Notes under the pieces: model-generated
Seen by the model: only the letters and a program-made list of their open reading frames with translations
Database searches by the model: none
What the model was told of the DNA's origin: nothing
Shown here: positions 54,777 to 64,000 of the stretch, piece by piece
How positions within the stretch are numbered: position 1 is the first letter of the stretch
How the letters are laid out: the number at the start of each line of letters is the position of its first letter
Origin: Erigeron canadensis
Taxonomy: Eukaryota > Streptophyta > Magnoliopsida > Asterales > Asteraceae
Assembly: GCF_010389155.1 (NCBI RefSeq)
Contig: NC_057767.1
Location: forward strand, 23,695,723 to 23,759,722
Length of the DNA stretch: 64,000 bases
Reading direction: 5' to 3'
Made by a program: the position numbers and the translations under genes

Positions 54777-57700
54777 GACTACCTGACCTGCTGACCTTCC
54801 TGCAATTCAAGTCCCTAATGAAATCAACTACCTGTCTAAGTGCACTAGCTGACTTCTCTATTGCATAACGCTTCTCACCTGACTTCATCACAGCTAAGCT
54901 GTCTACTGTAAGGATCTAGTCGTTGCTTCATGCTCACCTTCTTTCATAAGAATAGGCTAGGATTAGTCCGGATCTAGCCTTAGTGTAGTAAATACCATCA
55001 ACGGGATGAACTATATTTGAAGGAAGGCATCTATTCAAGTCTTTACTGAATTCGATATGCGTAGATTCGATTCGAAGAAGAGATTCTTTCTTGTAAGAAC
55101 ATGGCAAGCTAAGTGAAGTCATTCAGAACTGGTAAGCACCCGGAAGCACTAGACCAATAAGCTAGATCTCCCTACGGGGCATTGCACGTTTTGCCAAACC
55201 GCTCCGCTCGTGCTTCTCCTTGCGTCTTGCACTAGAACAGGGAAATAGCAACTAAAGCACTTTCTCTCATGAATTGAAAGAGTTTTATTTCATATAGGAT
55301 CAAAATGCTATGGCTTGCTTATACTCTTGCAAGCAAGGCGAGAAGCGATTCTCTTAGCCGACATACCCGACGAATCAAAAAAGCTATAATAAGGCAATCC
55401 ATGGGCATGGAACCCTGAAATAGCCAATCTACAATAAAACTTTTAATCAAGTCAAAAAATTCTTGCCGGTGGGTTGAACCAAGACTCATTTTAGCCAGGA
55501 GCTTACTTTAACTACTTATTTAGCTACTTTAGGTCGTTGTAGTCCATAAATAAGAATAAAACTTTATCAGAGCTTGCATTCGATGCTGTTGATTCAATTT
55601 CTTCACCACCGGTAGCAATAAATTCTAAAAAGAAACTTCCTTCGCAGGAAAGATATTCTAGTAAATAGAAAACTTGCCATTCATTCATGAACTATCTTGC
55701 CCGTGCCATCAAGAGCTATAGCTATATCTCTCAAAGGTGTCTTAGCTCCACCGATAGGAACTGCCCACCTATCTAGGTAACCTCACCCATGAACCACGAA
55801 CTACACTTACAGACAACCTAAGAAGAAATGGAGTATCACCCAGTTGATAAAGCATAAGAAGCAAAAACTAGAAGAATAAACAAGAGTTAACGCGCATACA
55901 AAGAGGATTCTTAACCATTCGCGAAGAGAAGATAGTTGTTTTAGGCAAGGAAAAAAGCCAAACATAGCAGAACGCAATCAAAGCTTTCGTCCTTGGCCGC
56001 TCCTTCAACTGATTTCATTCATTCATAAACTCACTTGAATGTGCCATCAAGAGCTCCAACTGCAAGAGGATGGGATCTTTAGGCTGGGCACGAAAGCTGC
56101 ATTGATTTGACTTCTTTGCTTCTGCTATTGAAGTGAAAAACCCCAAGAAAACTTTATCAATTTTCATTCTTCTTTGGCGACAAAGAAGGCTACCGCTGGG
56201 TAAAAGTACTAATCCGTCTATCTACTTACTACCTAACTAAGAGAATGGTATTTACTGAGAAAAATAGTACGAGGACTGAACTTTCACTTTCTTACTTGAA
56301 CTCATAGATCTTTCTCTTTTTATCTTTTGAGCGCTAGCAGATGAGATTGGACCTATATAGACTAGGAAACATAGGGAAAGACAGTCTTGGGGGTCCCCAA
56401 AACAGAGTGAAAACTAGCCCTTTAAGGAGCTCTCTAAGCTGTCTAACTCTCTATTACCATATGCAGAGGGAAACCAGGTTCAATAGCCGGATATAGTAAG
56501 AAAACAACTAAATAGAAATAAAGTACTTGCTACGGGTGAAGGAGTAAAGATTTTCAAGAAAAAATCTCCTTAATGCGACTGCGGGAAGGCTGTTCCTACT
56601 ACATTTCGCTGGGGAAGAAAGACGGAATTGAGTCCTTTCACATTATCACGGAAAAAGGGGATTGCCTATTAGTCAATTTTGGCTGGAAAAAGACCCGGAA
56701 CCCCATACCCTCTCATTCACTTACTATAGGCCGAGGAGCGTAGATTCATGTTACTTTTTATAAATGAAAAAAGAGACACAAGTCACGCATTCGAGCAAGA
56801 TTGCCTTTCTTCGCTATGCAAATAGAGGGCTGGAGGAGGAAGTGCTAGAACCTCAACAAAAGAATTAAGGTGATAGAGTCTTACAGGAGACGCTAGGCTT
56901 CGGAATTGAATGGAATGATTCCTCTCCCTTGGTTGCCTTCACTGCCCGTGAATCCCTTCTCTTTTTCTATTCCAGTAGTCTTATGCGGTCTGGTCTGTCC
57001 ATTAGTTGCTTAACTCATAGTAGTTAGGAGGTTGCTGTCCTAATGAGTGTAGCGGAGTGCTCCCTATCCTATTACTCATCTATAGGGCTATCACCCTAGC
57101 TTTCCCTGTCTCTGACTTTCTTTCCTAGTCCTGAGTTTTTCTTCTTGACTATTGCTTGGGATTGGGTTTGACACTACTCAATACTAAATATCTACTCGTA
57201 GAGGGAGGGGAGGCAATAGATTCATCTTAGGCGGTATGCGAAGGAACTGTAGGGCTTAGGGTAGCGAGTGAGCCTCAGATTTTTCTTCAATAGGCTCTAA
57301 GGGAGGTGAGAAAAGAGCCAATAGCTATTACAGAAGGACTTTAACAATTCATGGCATGAATTAGAGTTGAAGGAAGAAAGACATGAAATGCTAGGAAAGA
57401 TGGAATCTATGAATGAGCTCTTTCGTCTAAGCCTAGAACTAGGCAAGAGCAAGGAATGGACTTTAAGTGAGTTAAAAACCGGAAGGAGGGGACAAAGGTC
57501 AGTTCTATAAGGCAAGAAAGCAAGATCAGAAGAAGGAGCAATGCAGGATAACTAAGCATGATAAGGAGAGGATAGATAGACTTTCAAAGACAGTAGCAAT
57601 GGCAAGGGGACTAATCCCGATATTCTTTCCCTAGCAATTGGAGGATTCTATTGATCCAAGACCTGTATGTAGACCTGGGGCTCCCCCGCTTTCTGTTAAG

Positions 57701-58863
57701 GCCATAAAGAATTATCTTACCTTTCTCTTCTGTCAGTATTTGAAGTTTCCTTACTTTGAAAACCAAGGATAAAGCTAGAATGTGGAGTACGGACTTCTCA
57801 TGCTTCCCAATTCCACTAGCATAAAAGAGTTTATTCAACTCCTGATAGATTCTATAGTTCCTGAGCTACCCCAATTTGATGAGAATGAGGGAAAAAGTCC
57901 TTAGCTATTCCTTTGTCCTATAATAAGAAAGGTCCATCAAGACTCAGAAATTACCCTCGATCTTTTCAATCCCTCTAGTAGAGAATTCTTAGCCTTCGTC
58001 TTAGAAACTGAGCCCTCACAAAGCAAATCATTACTTATTGTTTACACACACTTTCTATTTTACTTAGCCTACTTCTTTATCATTAGATCAACTAAGCAGG
58101 GGAAGACTCTGTGTACTAACTTTCTCTTAATTCTTCTTCTTTGAAATCCCTTGCCACTTCCCTTCTTTGGTAGCATGTACCTATCTTTGCATAAGAGATC
58201 CCCCTACTCTTCACACCCCTCTAGTCCTGATCTTGCTTATGCATTACTTGGGAAGGATTTCCCGATCCCTTTGTTGGGGGCTTTGGCTACCCTACCTCAT
58301 TCCCTTCACAAGCCAAGGACAAGATGAATCTTTTGCGCTGCCTCCAAGAGAAGAAATGGCACCAATCGATTCAATAAAAGGCATCAAGCAGACAGAACGA
58401 TAAGAGAGGATATCCTTTATCCTGTTGCAGCTTTCATGAAGGTTTTCATTGAAGAATCGAAAGAATCTTACCCAATCTAGGGCTGAAAAGGGGGGGGGGA
58501 TAAATACAGAGACAAGGCAACTGAGGATAGTGACTTTCTCTTGTAATGAATAGACCTGTAATGAATAGAATAGGCCCGAGAGCTATGAAAGGAGAGAGTT
58601 TCCTATTCCATATTCTGGTTGACCAATTCGTGCAGTATCCAATCCAGAATATAGGCTTGCTTTTGCCCTCTCCCGATAATACATTTATGCTCCTAAATCA
58701 CTGAATTCAAACTCTCTATCAGATGAAAGGGAGCGAGCGAGTGTAGGTTACTCCTATAATGTTGGGTCTTAGAGCCAGTAGAGCGCAGTACAAGCGAATG
58801 GAGTGGAGTCTACCATTGAAGAAAGATATTTGAGGAGCTCTCTAAGTGCATGGAGTGCCAGAA
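54777..58863. other. probable mitochondrial DNA insertion (NUMT), about 4.1 kb
   Basis: The base composition changes sharply, from AT-rich to roughly balanced, and the style changes to the purine/pyrimidine-patchy sequence typical of plant mitochondrial spacers (many GAAAG, CTTTC and TAGCTTTC-like phrases, no TE motifs). No plastid gene and no known mitochondrial gene, rRNA or tRNA was recognised, so the call rests on texture and on the junctions. GGGCCTTGCAAAG (54764-54776) on the left recurs as GGGCCTTGCAAAAG (58864-58877) on the right, like a target duplication. Short open frames inside (up to about 78 codons) show no family features. Confidence 0.65.
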
Positions 58864-58877
58864 GGGCCTTGCAAAAG

Positions 58878-59379
58878 ATAAATGCTTTGCTTTCCATAGA
58901 GATAATCTTGACCAAAAAGTGTCTGACCACCCTAAAATCTAAAACTCTAACACTTGAAACAACCCTAATCTCATTAGTGTAAGTGTGCATCATAATTCCT
59001 AAAACCCGGCGATGCACGAAAATCAAAACTGAAGCCCGACCTAGTAAGCTCTCGGGTGGGTTGATTCGGTTCGGGTTTGAACGGGCTTGGGACAGATCTC
59101 GGGTTTTAGGGACATTTGCTCATCGTTTTGCTGCATGTGTCAAAACTTGGCCCGACCTGACCCGGCAATGCACATAAATCAGAACTAAAACTATATGTTA
59201 AGCTCTTTGATGGGTCGTTTTGGTCTGGTTCAGGCGGGCCTGGGCTAGGTGTCAGGTTTTTGGGTCATTTCTTATGCCTAACGTCATATTGTGTATATAT
59301 GGCATTTCAATATTCTATTGTATCGGGTTGTTACATTTTTGTATTTTCATCGGAGGAATTTTGAAGAAGACTACTAAAA

Positions 59380-59413
<34 letters not shown>

Positions 59414-60113
59414 GTTAATTTTCAGATCCTTAAAGTATTTTTATATTTAAGTTTACAAGTCATGAAAATTTTTAATATAACATTTAAACGAATTTAATTA
59501 ATATTTAAATTTTTGTATGTTTTATATTTTATTATTATTCATTTATGACATGTTTTATGTTTTTTATTACTCATTCATCCCTTTTTAATTATCATAGTTC
59601 GATTTTTTAAAATTTTTTTTTCTTTCAACTTTGACTGCAAATATATTTATATGGGTTATATAAGATTAAAGTTAAAAAAAAAATACTTTAAAAATCAAAC
59701 TATGAAATTTTAAATTGGATGATGGAGCATTGGAGTATTAACAAAGTGTGTATTTAATTTAGTGTTTAATTAAAAATAATAAAATATTAGATAATATGGT
59801 GAAGAAGCTTTAAGGAGTTCTTTATATAGGCATGAGATGTTTTTTAAAGAGTATTTGATGATATAAAGATTAAATGACATAGAAGAAATCCCAATAAACT
59901 ACACGCATGAAATGTATTTAAAAGGGTGGTGATATTTGTACCACTACTTTTTATAGATGTATCACAACGTATAAGTTTTATAGACGACTCTACAAAGCAA
60001 TCATACATACTTGTGGTAAATTTATAATAAAAAAATGTGTGAAAGTCTTTGATGAGATGATGACATGGAAGGAACGCCAATAACTCTTACCCAAGCCTAA
60101 TACTAAACAAATA
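58878..60113. repeat. tandem duplication and AT-rich DNA right of the NUMT
   Basis: From 59005 a GC-richer unit of about 156 bp is repeated once, diverged (copies begin CCCGGCGATGCAC at 59005 and CCCGGCAATGCAC at 59161). It contains CGGGT-rich phrases as in hAT subterminal regions. A (TA)n microsatellite lies at 59382-59410. From there to 60113 the DNA is AT-rich with nothing recognised. Confidence 0.5.
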
Positions 60114-60320
60114 CTTGCATGGGACCTGTGTATGCGGCGGTGGTAGCCACGACGGTGGGGTCTGGCAGTGTTGGTGACGGGTGGTGATGGCAGCGAATAT
60201 TGGTTGTGGTGGCGATGTCGAGTGGTGTTAATTGATGTAATTGTAACTGATGTAATGATGGGAGTGAAAAGTTTTAGAAAAAGAATAGCTTAGAGTGTAT
60301 ATTATTAATATAAGGTATAG
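60114..60320 (-). mobile_element. Helitron, degenerate
   Basis: On the minus strand the tail CCGCCGCATACACAGG plus TCCCATGCAAG matches the subfamily tail CCGCCGCATTGCGCGGG plus TACCATGCTCG with several changes. The start resembles CTATACC..ATATTAATA. The interior has the CACCAC-rich wording seen in the relatives at 33158 and 44435. Old and decayed. Confidence 0.5.
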
Positions 60321-61480
60321 GGTATATATTACTTCATCAAGGAAATTTGAGTAATTTCCGGTAACTCTTTCAACACAGGGTCTTCATAAAAGCGAGTCAT
60401 GTAATTTCCAAACAATTTTTTCGTAACTTCTTTCAAAAGAGGGGAAATTAGAGTTTTTTTTTTAAGAGAAGTGATTTTATTATAATAAAGTTTAACCATC
60501 TACAACAATTTCTACATGATATAATTTTATACTGCGCAACAAATTTTGTACTTTTGTTATAAATGATTAAAACTTGTTATATGGATATCACTTCCCTTTT
60601 CCTACTGGAGTAAAAGTATAATAAAAAAAATGTATGATAAAATATTGGTGAATGTATATTCCAATAGTTATAAGGTTGTTAAAATTTTATAGAATGACAA
60701 AATTGCATCTAAATATCATTTTAAGGGATTAAATATCTATGTGTGTATGTAACTTGTATTTAACTACTATCGTATGGAAGAAATTTAATCCAGTTCATTG
60801 TATGTAAACAACCATGTAAACCGAATGATTTGTGTAAGTCACCGGATGAAAGATTATGCATGCGAGTCACAAGCCAGGTGACCCGTCACGTTACAAACCA
60901 CATTGTTTACATACAATGAACCCAACTAAAGTTTCTTTCATACGATAGTAGTTGAATACAAGTTACATACACACTCAGATACTTAACCCACCTTTCCAGA
61001 TATATACATATACGGACCTATACATACATATACACCTTTTCAGATCTATACATATATTTGATTAAACCCGGTTTCTTTTTCATTTCAATTTCAGATCTAG
61101 AACCGAAATCCAGTAGATCTAGCACTGCTACGGAGTAAAGTGCTCTTGGGATCGAGACCGGTACCAACTTTTAATAGTTTTCAGAATTGGTATTAATCGG
61201 TACCGAGACCGTGAAAATCCCACAAATCCCGATGGTCCCATTTGGCCCCGACAAGAAAATTTATTTAATATATTTATATCTTTATGTAGTATGAAGTGGT
61301 GAAGCCTAACAAAATCTTCTGATGTAGTTTTCCTCATGAAATATTGGTGATTGGATTAATGTCAAGCCGTCAAAGGAATGTTGTTTCCTCTATTTCCATA
61401 CGAATGGAGTATTGACTGCATTTATGTCAAGTAACTTGAATACGAAGCGCGTAACCCGACCAGAGGAAATAGTGTAACCC
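60321..61480. other. intergenic with one foldback element
   Basis: Apart from the inverted-repeat element at 60729-60986, I see an AT-rich stretch and a GGTACCGAGACCG-like phrase near 61155-61212 that resembles a decayed hAT-type end. No gene. Confidence 0.35.
60729..60986. mobile_element. foldback MITE with about 86 bp inverted ends
   Basis: The arms 60729-60815 and about 60898-60986 are near-perfect reverse complements (GTGTGTATGTAACTTGTATT, CTACTATCGTATG, TTCATTGTATGTAAAC). An 80 bp loop separates them. No coding content; target duplication not resolved. Confidence 0.75.
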
Positions 61481-61483
61481 GAC

Positions 61484-61645
61484 CACCCACTATTAGCGGC
61501 GACGTCGTCGCAAATAGTGGGCCCCCTGTCAGTCAACGTCTGCAACCCATCACGTGATGCCTGTAACCATTCCCGAATCTCGTGGGTGTGGACCCCACTA
61601 TTAGCGGCGACGTCGCCGCTAAGCCGCTAATAGTGGGTCCCCCCA
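61484..61645. repeat. GC-rich palindromic region
   Basis: The phrase CCCACTATTAGCGGCGACGT occurs at 61485 and again at 61594. At 61601-61622 there is a perfect 22 bp palindrome centred on GACGTC. It is enclosed by a larger 18 bp inverted pair (61591-61608 with 61623-61640). It is far more GC-rich than its surroundings and has no coding sequence I recognise. Confidence 0.8.
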
Positions 61646-61718
61646 CTGGCGTTTCTCGATTTAATTGTTTAGTGTGTGTCAGAAACTTTTAAATAATTGT
61701 TTTTATTTTAATTGTTTT

Positions 61719-62140
61719 TATTTTAATATATGTTAACAAATATTTTTGTTGTACTCATGCTACGGTAACTAGTATGGTAACTAGTATTATATGTAAGTAT
61801 TTTAATATATGTTAACAAATATTCATATATGCTATGGTAATTAGTATGATAATTATTATTATATGCAAGTATTTTAATATATTTTAACAAATATTTTAAT
61901 ATATGTTAACAAATATTCATATATGCTATGGTAACTAGTATTATATGTAAGTATTTTAATAAATGTTAACAAATATTTTAATATATGTTAACAAATATTC
62001 ATATATGCTATGGTAACTAGTATGGTAACTAGTATTATATGTAAGTATTTTAATATATTTTAAATAATATTTTTGTTGTACAAAAATTTTAATATATGTT
62101 AACAAATATTCATGTATGATAACTAGTATTATATGTAAAT
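61719..62140. repeat. AT-rich minisatellite
   Basis: Six or more imperfect units contain TTTTAATATATGTTAACAAA, TATTCATATATGCTATGGTA and ACTAGTATTATATGTAAG; units are about 60-110 bp with shuffled parts. The frame on the opposite strand is a by-product of the repeat. Confidence 0.8.
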
Positions 62141-62750
62141 ATATAATAATAATAATCATAATGATAATATAGTAAATAAATACATGGAGTTTTATTTTAG
62201 GGAAAAAAATATTAATATCAGTTATTAACTATTGATATTAAAAAAATGTTAAAAAACAAGTGTTAGTAAATATATGATAGAAAGTATTAGTTATAGAAAT
62301 GTTATAGTAGTATAGTTAGGAAAGATTACTTATGTTATTATAGTTAGGAATGATATGATTTTTAGAAATTCATTAATCTTTAGGAAAACATTTGTAGTTA
62401 TAATTATTGTTTAATATAGTTTTTATTAGGTTCGTATTAATGTTAGAAACTAAGGTTTGAAAAACGTTGCAAAAATGTGAGCATTTTAGGTATAATAATT
62501 TTGAAAAACAATTTTGTTTCCAAAATATGTCCAAAACAATTTTAGGTATATAAAATTTTAATCATACACAATTTTAATCATTGGATTAGCACACGTTGTA
62601 ATTTTCACCTAAGTTATTTGACGTAATTTTCTCTTAATCTGGTGTCTTGCCTGAATATTTAGTAACAAATTCAACCGTTTCAACCAAAGTTAGTTAAGAT
62701 TGATACCTTGTCATTATAACATTTTAGTAGATTTAAAACATTGAACGAAT
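62141..62750. other. AT-rich flank of the OTU gene
   Basis: Likely the 3' side of the OTU-type gene (minus strand). Nothing else was recognised. Confidence 0.35.
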
Positions 62751-63931
62751 TTAATCATTTATTACAATAGGAGGGCCTGGTGGTACTCTTGGCATGTTTG
62801 CGTACAACCAATTTTGATACGCATCTTCTTGATTTGCGTACGCTATTGCTAGTCGACGTGCAGGATCGGTTGCGTGAAATTCTCATTCCGGATTCTTGTA
62901 GGCCATTGGGTAGTCACCTGCTAATTTCACTGCAACAAAATGGGTTTCGTTGTTTATCAGAGCAATACTTATCGGTTGTTTGAATAACAGCTGATCTAAG
63001 CCGTGATGCATTAGAAATACTGTTCGGGGGTCACGTAGGCTAACGCAGTTGACTATTATACCCAGCTTATTGGCCAGGAGGATATGGAACCACACTTTAC
63101 TCATCCAATGATGTATGGGCCGGCTTCGTCCATAATAAGATGTTCGCAGCGCCGTCAACATTCGGTTGCCCTCTGTTTGCCCAAACATTTGCATGTACCC
63201 TTCGAGTTCAGATTCAAACTCCGCTAGCATCTGCGTACGAACCCACTCTGCACCCATCTCCTCATCTAGCCCCAAAGCTACAGCGGTAGCTCGAAATCCA
63301 CAGTTACCGTCTCCTTTAACATTTTGTGCGCCTACAACATACGGCCTTAAGTACGATGGTATCTCACCTAGTACCCAAGCGTAATTTTTTTGGAAAGACT
63401 GGCGTTATACGGTTCCGCAACATACCCAACCCAACTGGCCGATGACTTTGCCTCTGACTCCGGATCCGAAACCTGCGCCTGCCTTGATTCATATATGGGT
63501 GCATTTCTAGATTGTGTAGGTTGTGGCCCGAAGATGTCATCTACTAAGTTGGAATATGGTTGGTCATAGTTGAGCCAATGGTCTTGGGACGTATCGCCGA
63601 ATCCATATAATTTTTGTGTCACATATGGTGTATCCCCGACCCCGTAGGATTGGGACGGGTCCCCCCACGTATATATATCATCAAGACCTGGATATGGGTG
63701 CAGGTTTCCGAAAATGTCAGGATTATCTTTGACCCATTCTGATTCAGGGTGGGATTGATCGTCGAACAATTTTCGGTTCTCGGGATAACGACAGGACTGG
63801 GACGGCTCGTACGTACTGTGTCTGGCGGGCTGCGCAGGTGGGGGTTTGTTCAAATCTGGCACCTTGTATTCCCTCGGTCGACTGGACTTGGATTTTCGTA
63901 GCCCAGGTGGGTTGGTGTTGAGATCCGGCAC
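62751..63931 (-). pseudogene. OTU-domain cysteine protease gene, MULE-associated, broken
   Basis: OTU proteases cut ubiquitin-like conjugates; in plants, related genes with a Pro-rich N-terminus are often carried by Mutator-like transposons. The N-terminal part (63368-63931) starts MPDLNTNPPGLRKSKSSR and is Pro/Tyr/Asp-rich, without a known fold. The OTU part keeps its catalytic cysteine motif (KGDGNCGFRA, near 63290-63320) and the histidine motif (NNETHFVAVKL, near 62920-62950). The two parts are in different frames, with a shift near 63385-63415 around a run of seven A. An in-frame TGA at 62883-62885 precedes about 43 more codons in the same frame, ending at 62751 (MPRVPPGPPI). An intron could explain the frame change, but the TGA makes a relic more likely. 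No transposase is in the window. Confidence 0.75.
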
Positions 63932-64000
63932 CTAGACCATTAGTAAGAATCAGTTTCCTTAACTGGGGTAGTTATATATACTGTATTTATTGAATAAGAC

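Noticed and set aside
57611..57838. 75-codon frame in the organelle-like block
   Set aside because: No recognised family and no codon or start context that sets it apart from chance frames there.
54777..58863. Bacterial contamination or plastid DNA
   Set aside because: No dense coding as in bacteria and no plastid gene was recognised; texture and junctions fit a mitochondrial spacer better, though this is not proven.

Overview
The window looks like nuclear DNA of a flowering plant. Its genes have introns with plant-type GT/AG junctions, its gene families are plant ones (wall-associated receptor kinase, F-box/FBA proteins, a plastid-targeted purine enzyme), and it is AT-rich and full of plant-type transposons. 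My impression is Asteraceae, but no single sequence here proves that.

Three coding loci look intact. A tandem pair of single-exon F-box genes lies on + at 13634-14779 and 16287-17489. A 12-exon SAICAR synthetase gene (purine synthesis, 402 aa) lies on - at 21305-26635. A 3-exon wall-associated kinase-like receptor gene (731 aa) lies on - at 40983-46722; its 3.2 kb first intron holds four transposons. A fourth, unrecognised gene on - is seen only as its last three coding exons (4171-5266). These genes are unrelated neighbours and no shared pathway is apparent.

The rest is mostly mobile DNA, and many insertions can be bounded to the base by their target duplications. 0-11 kb: a 2164 bp solo Gypsy-type LTR, then a 4.4 kb hAT transposon (8 bp duplication) whose transposase gene is split by a 914 bp solo Copia-type LTR (5 bp duplication) and also carries a nonsense codon. 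11-20 kb: the F-box cluster with repeated debris, including PPR-gene fragments. 27-40 kb: SINEs, Helitrons, hAT and Tourist-like MITEs, a MULE-like element with long inverted ends, an LTR fragment and an AT-rich repeat array. 47-50 kb: an internally deleted Copia element on -. 50-54 kb: MITEs and a Helitron. 54.8-58.9 kb: about 4.1 kb of probable mitochondrial intergenic DNA (NUMT), flanked by a 13/14 bp duplication. 59-62.8 kb: Helitron and foldback remnants, a large palindrome and a minisatellite. 62.75-63.93 kb: a broken OTU-protease gene of the kind carried by plant MULE transposons.

I found no CRISPR array, rRNA gene or free-standing tRNA gene, and nothing that is convincingly a new biological system. 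The most informative objects are the dated nest of insertions in the hAT element, the NUMT junction, the TE-filled kinase intron, and the F-box duplication.
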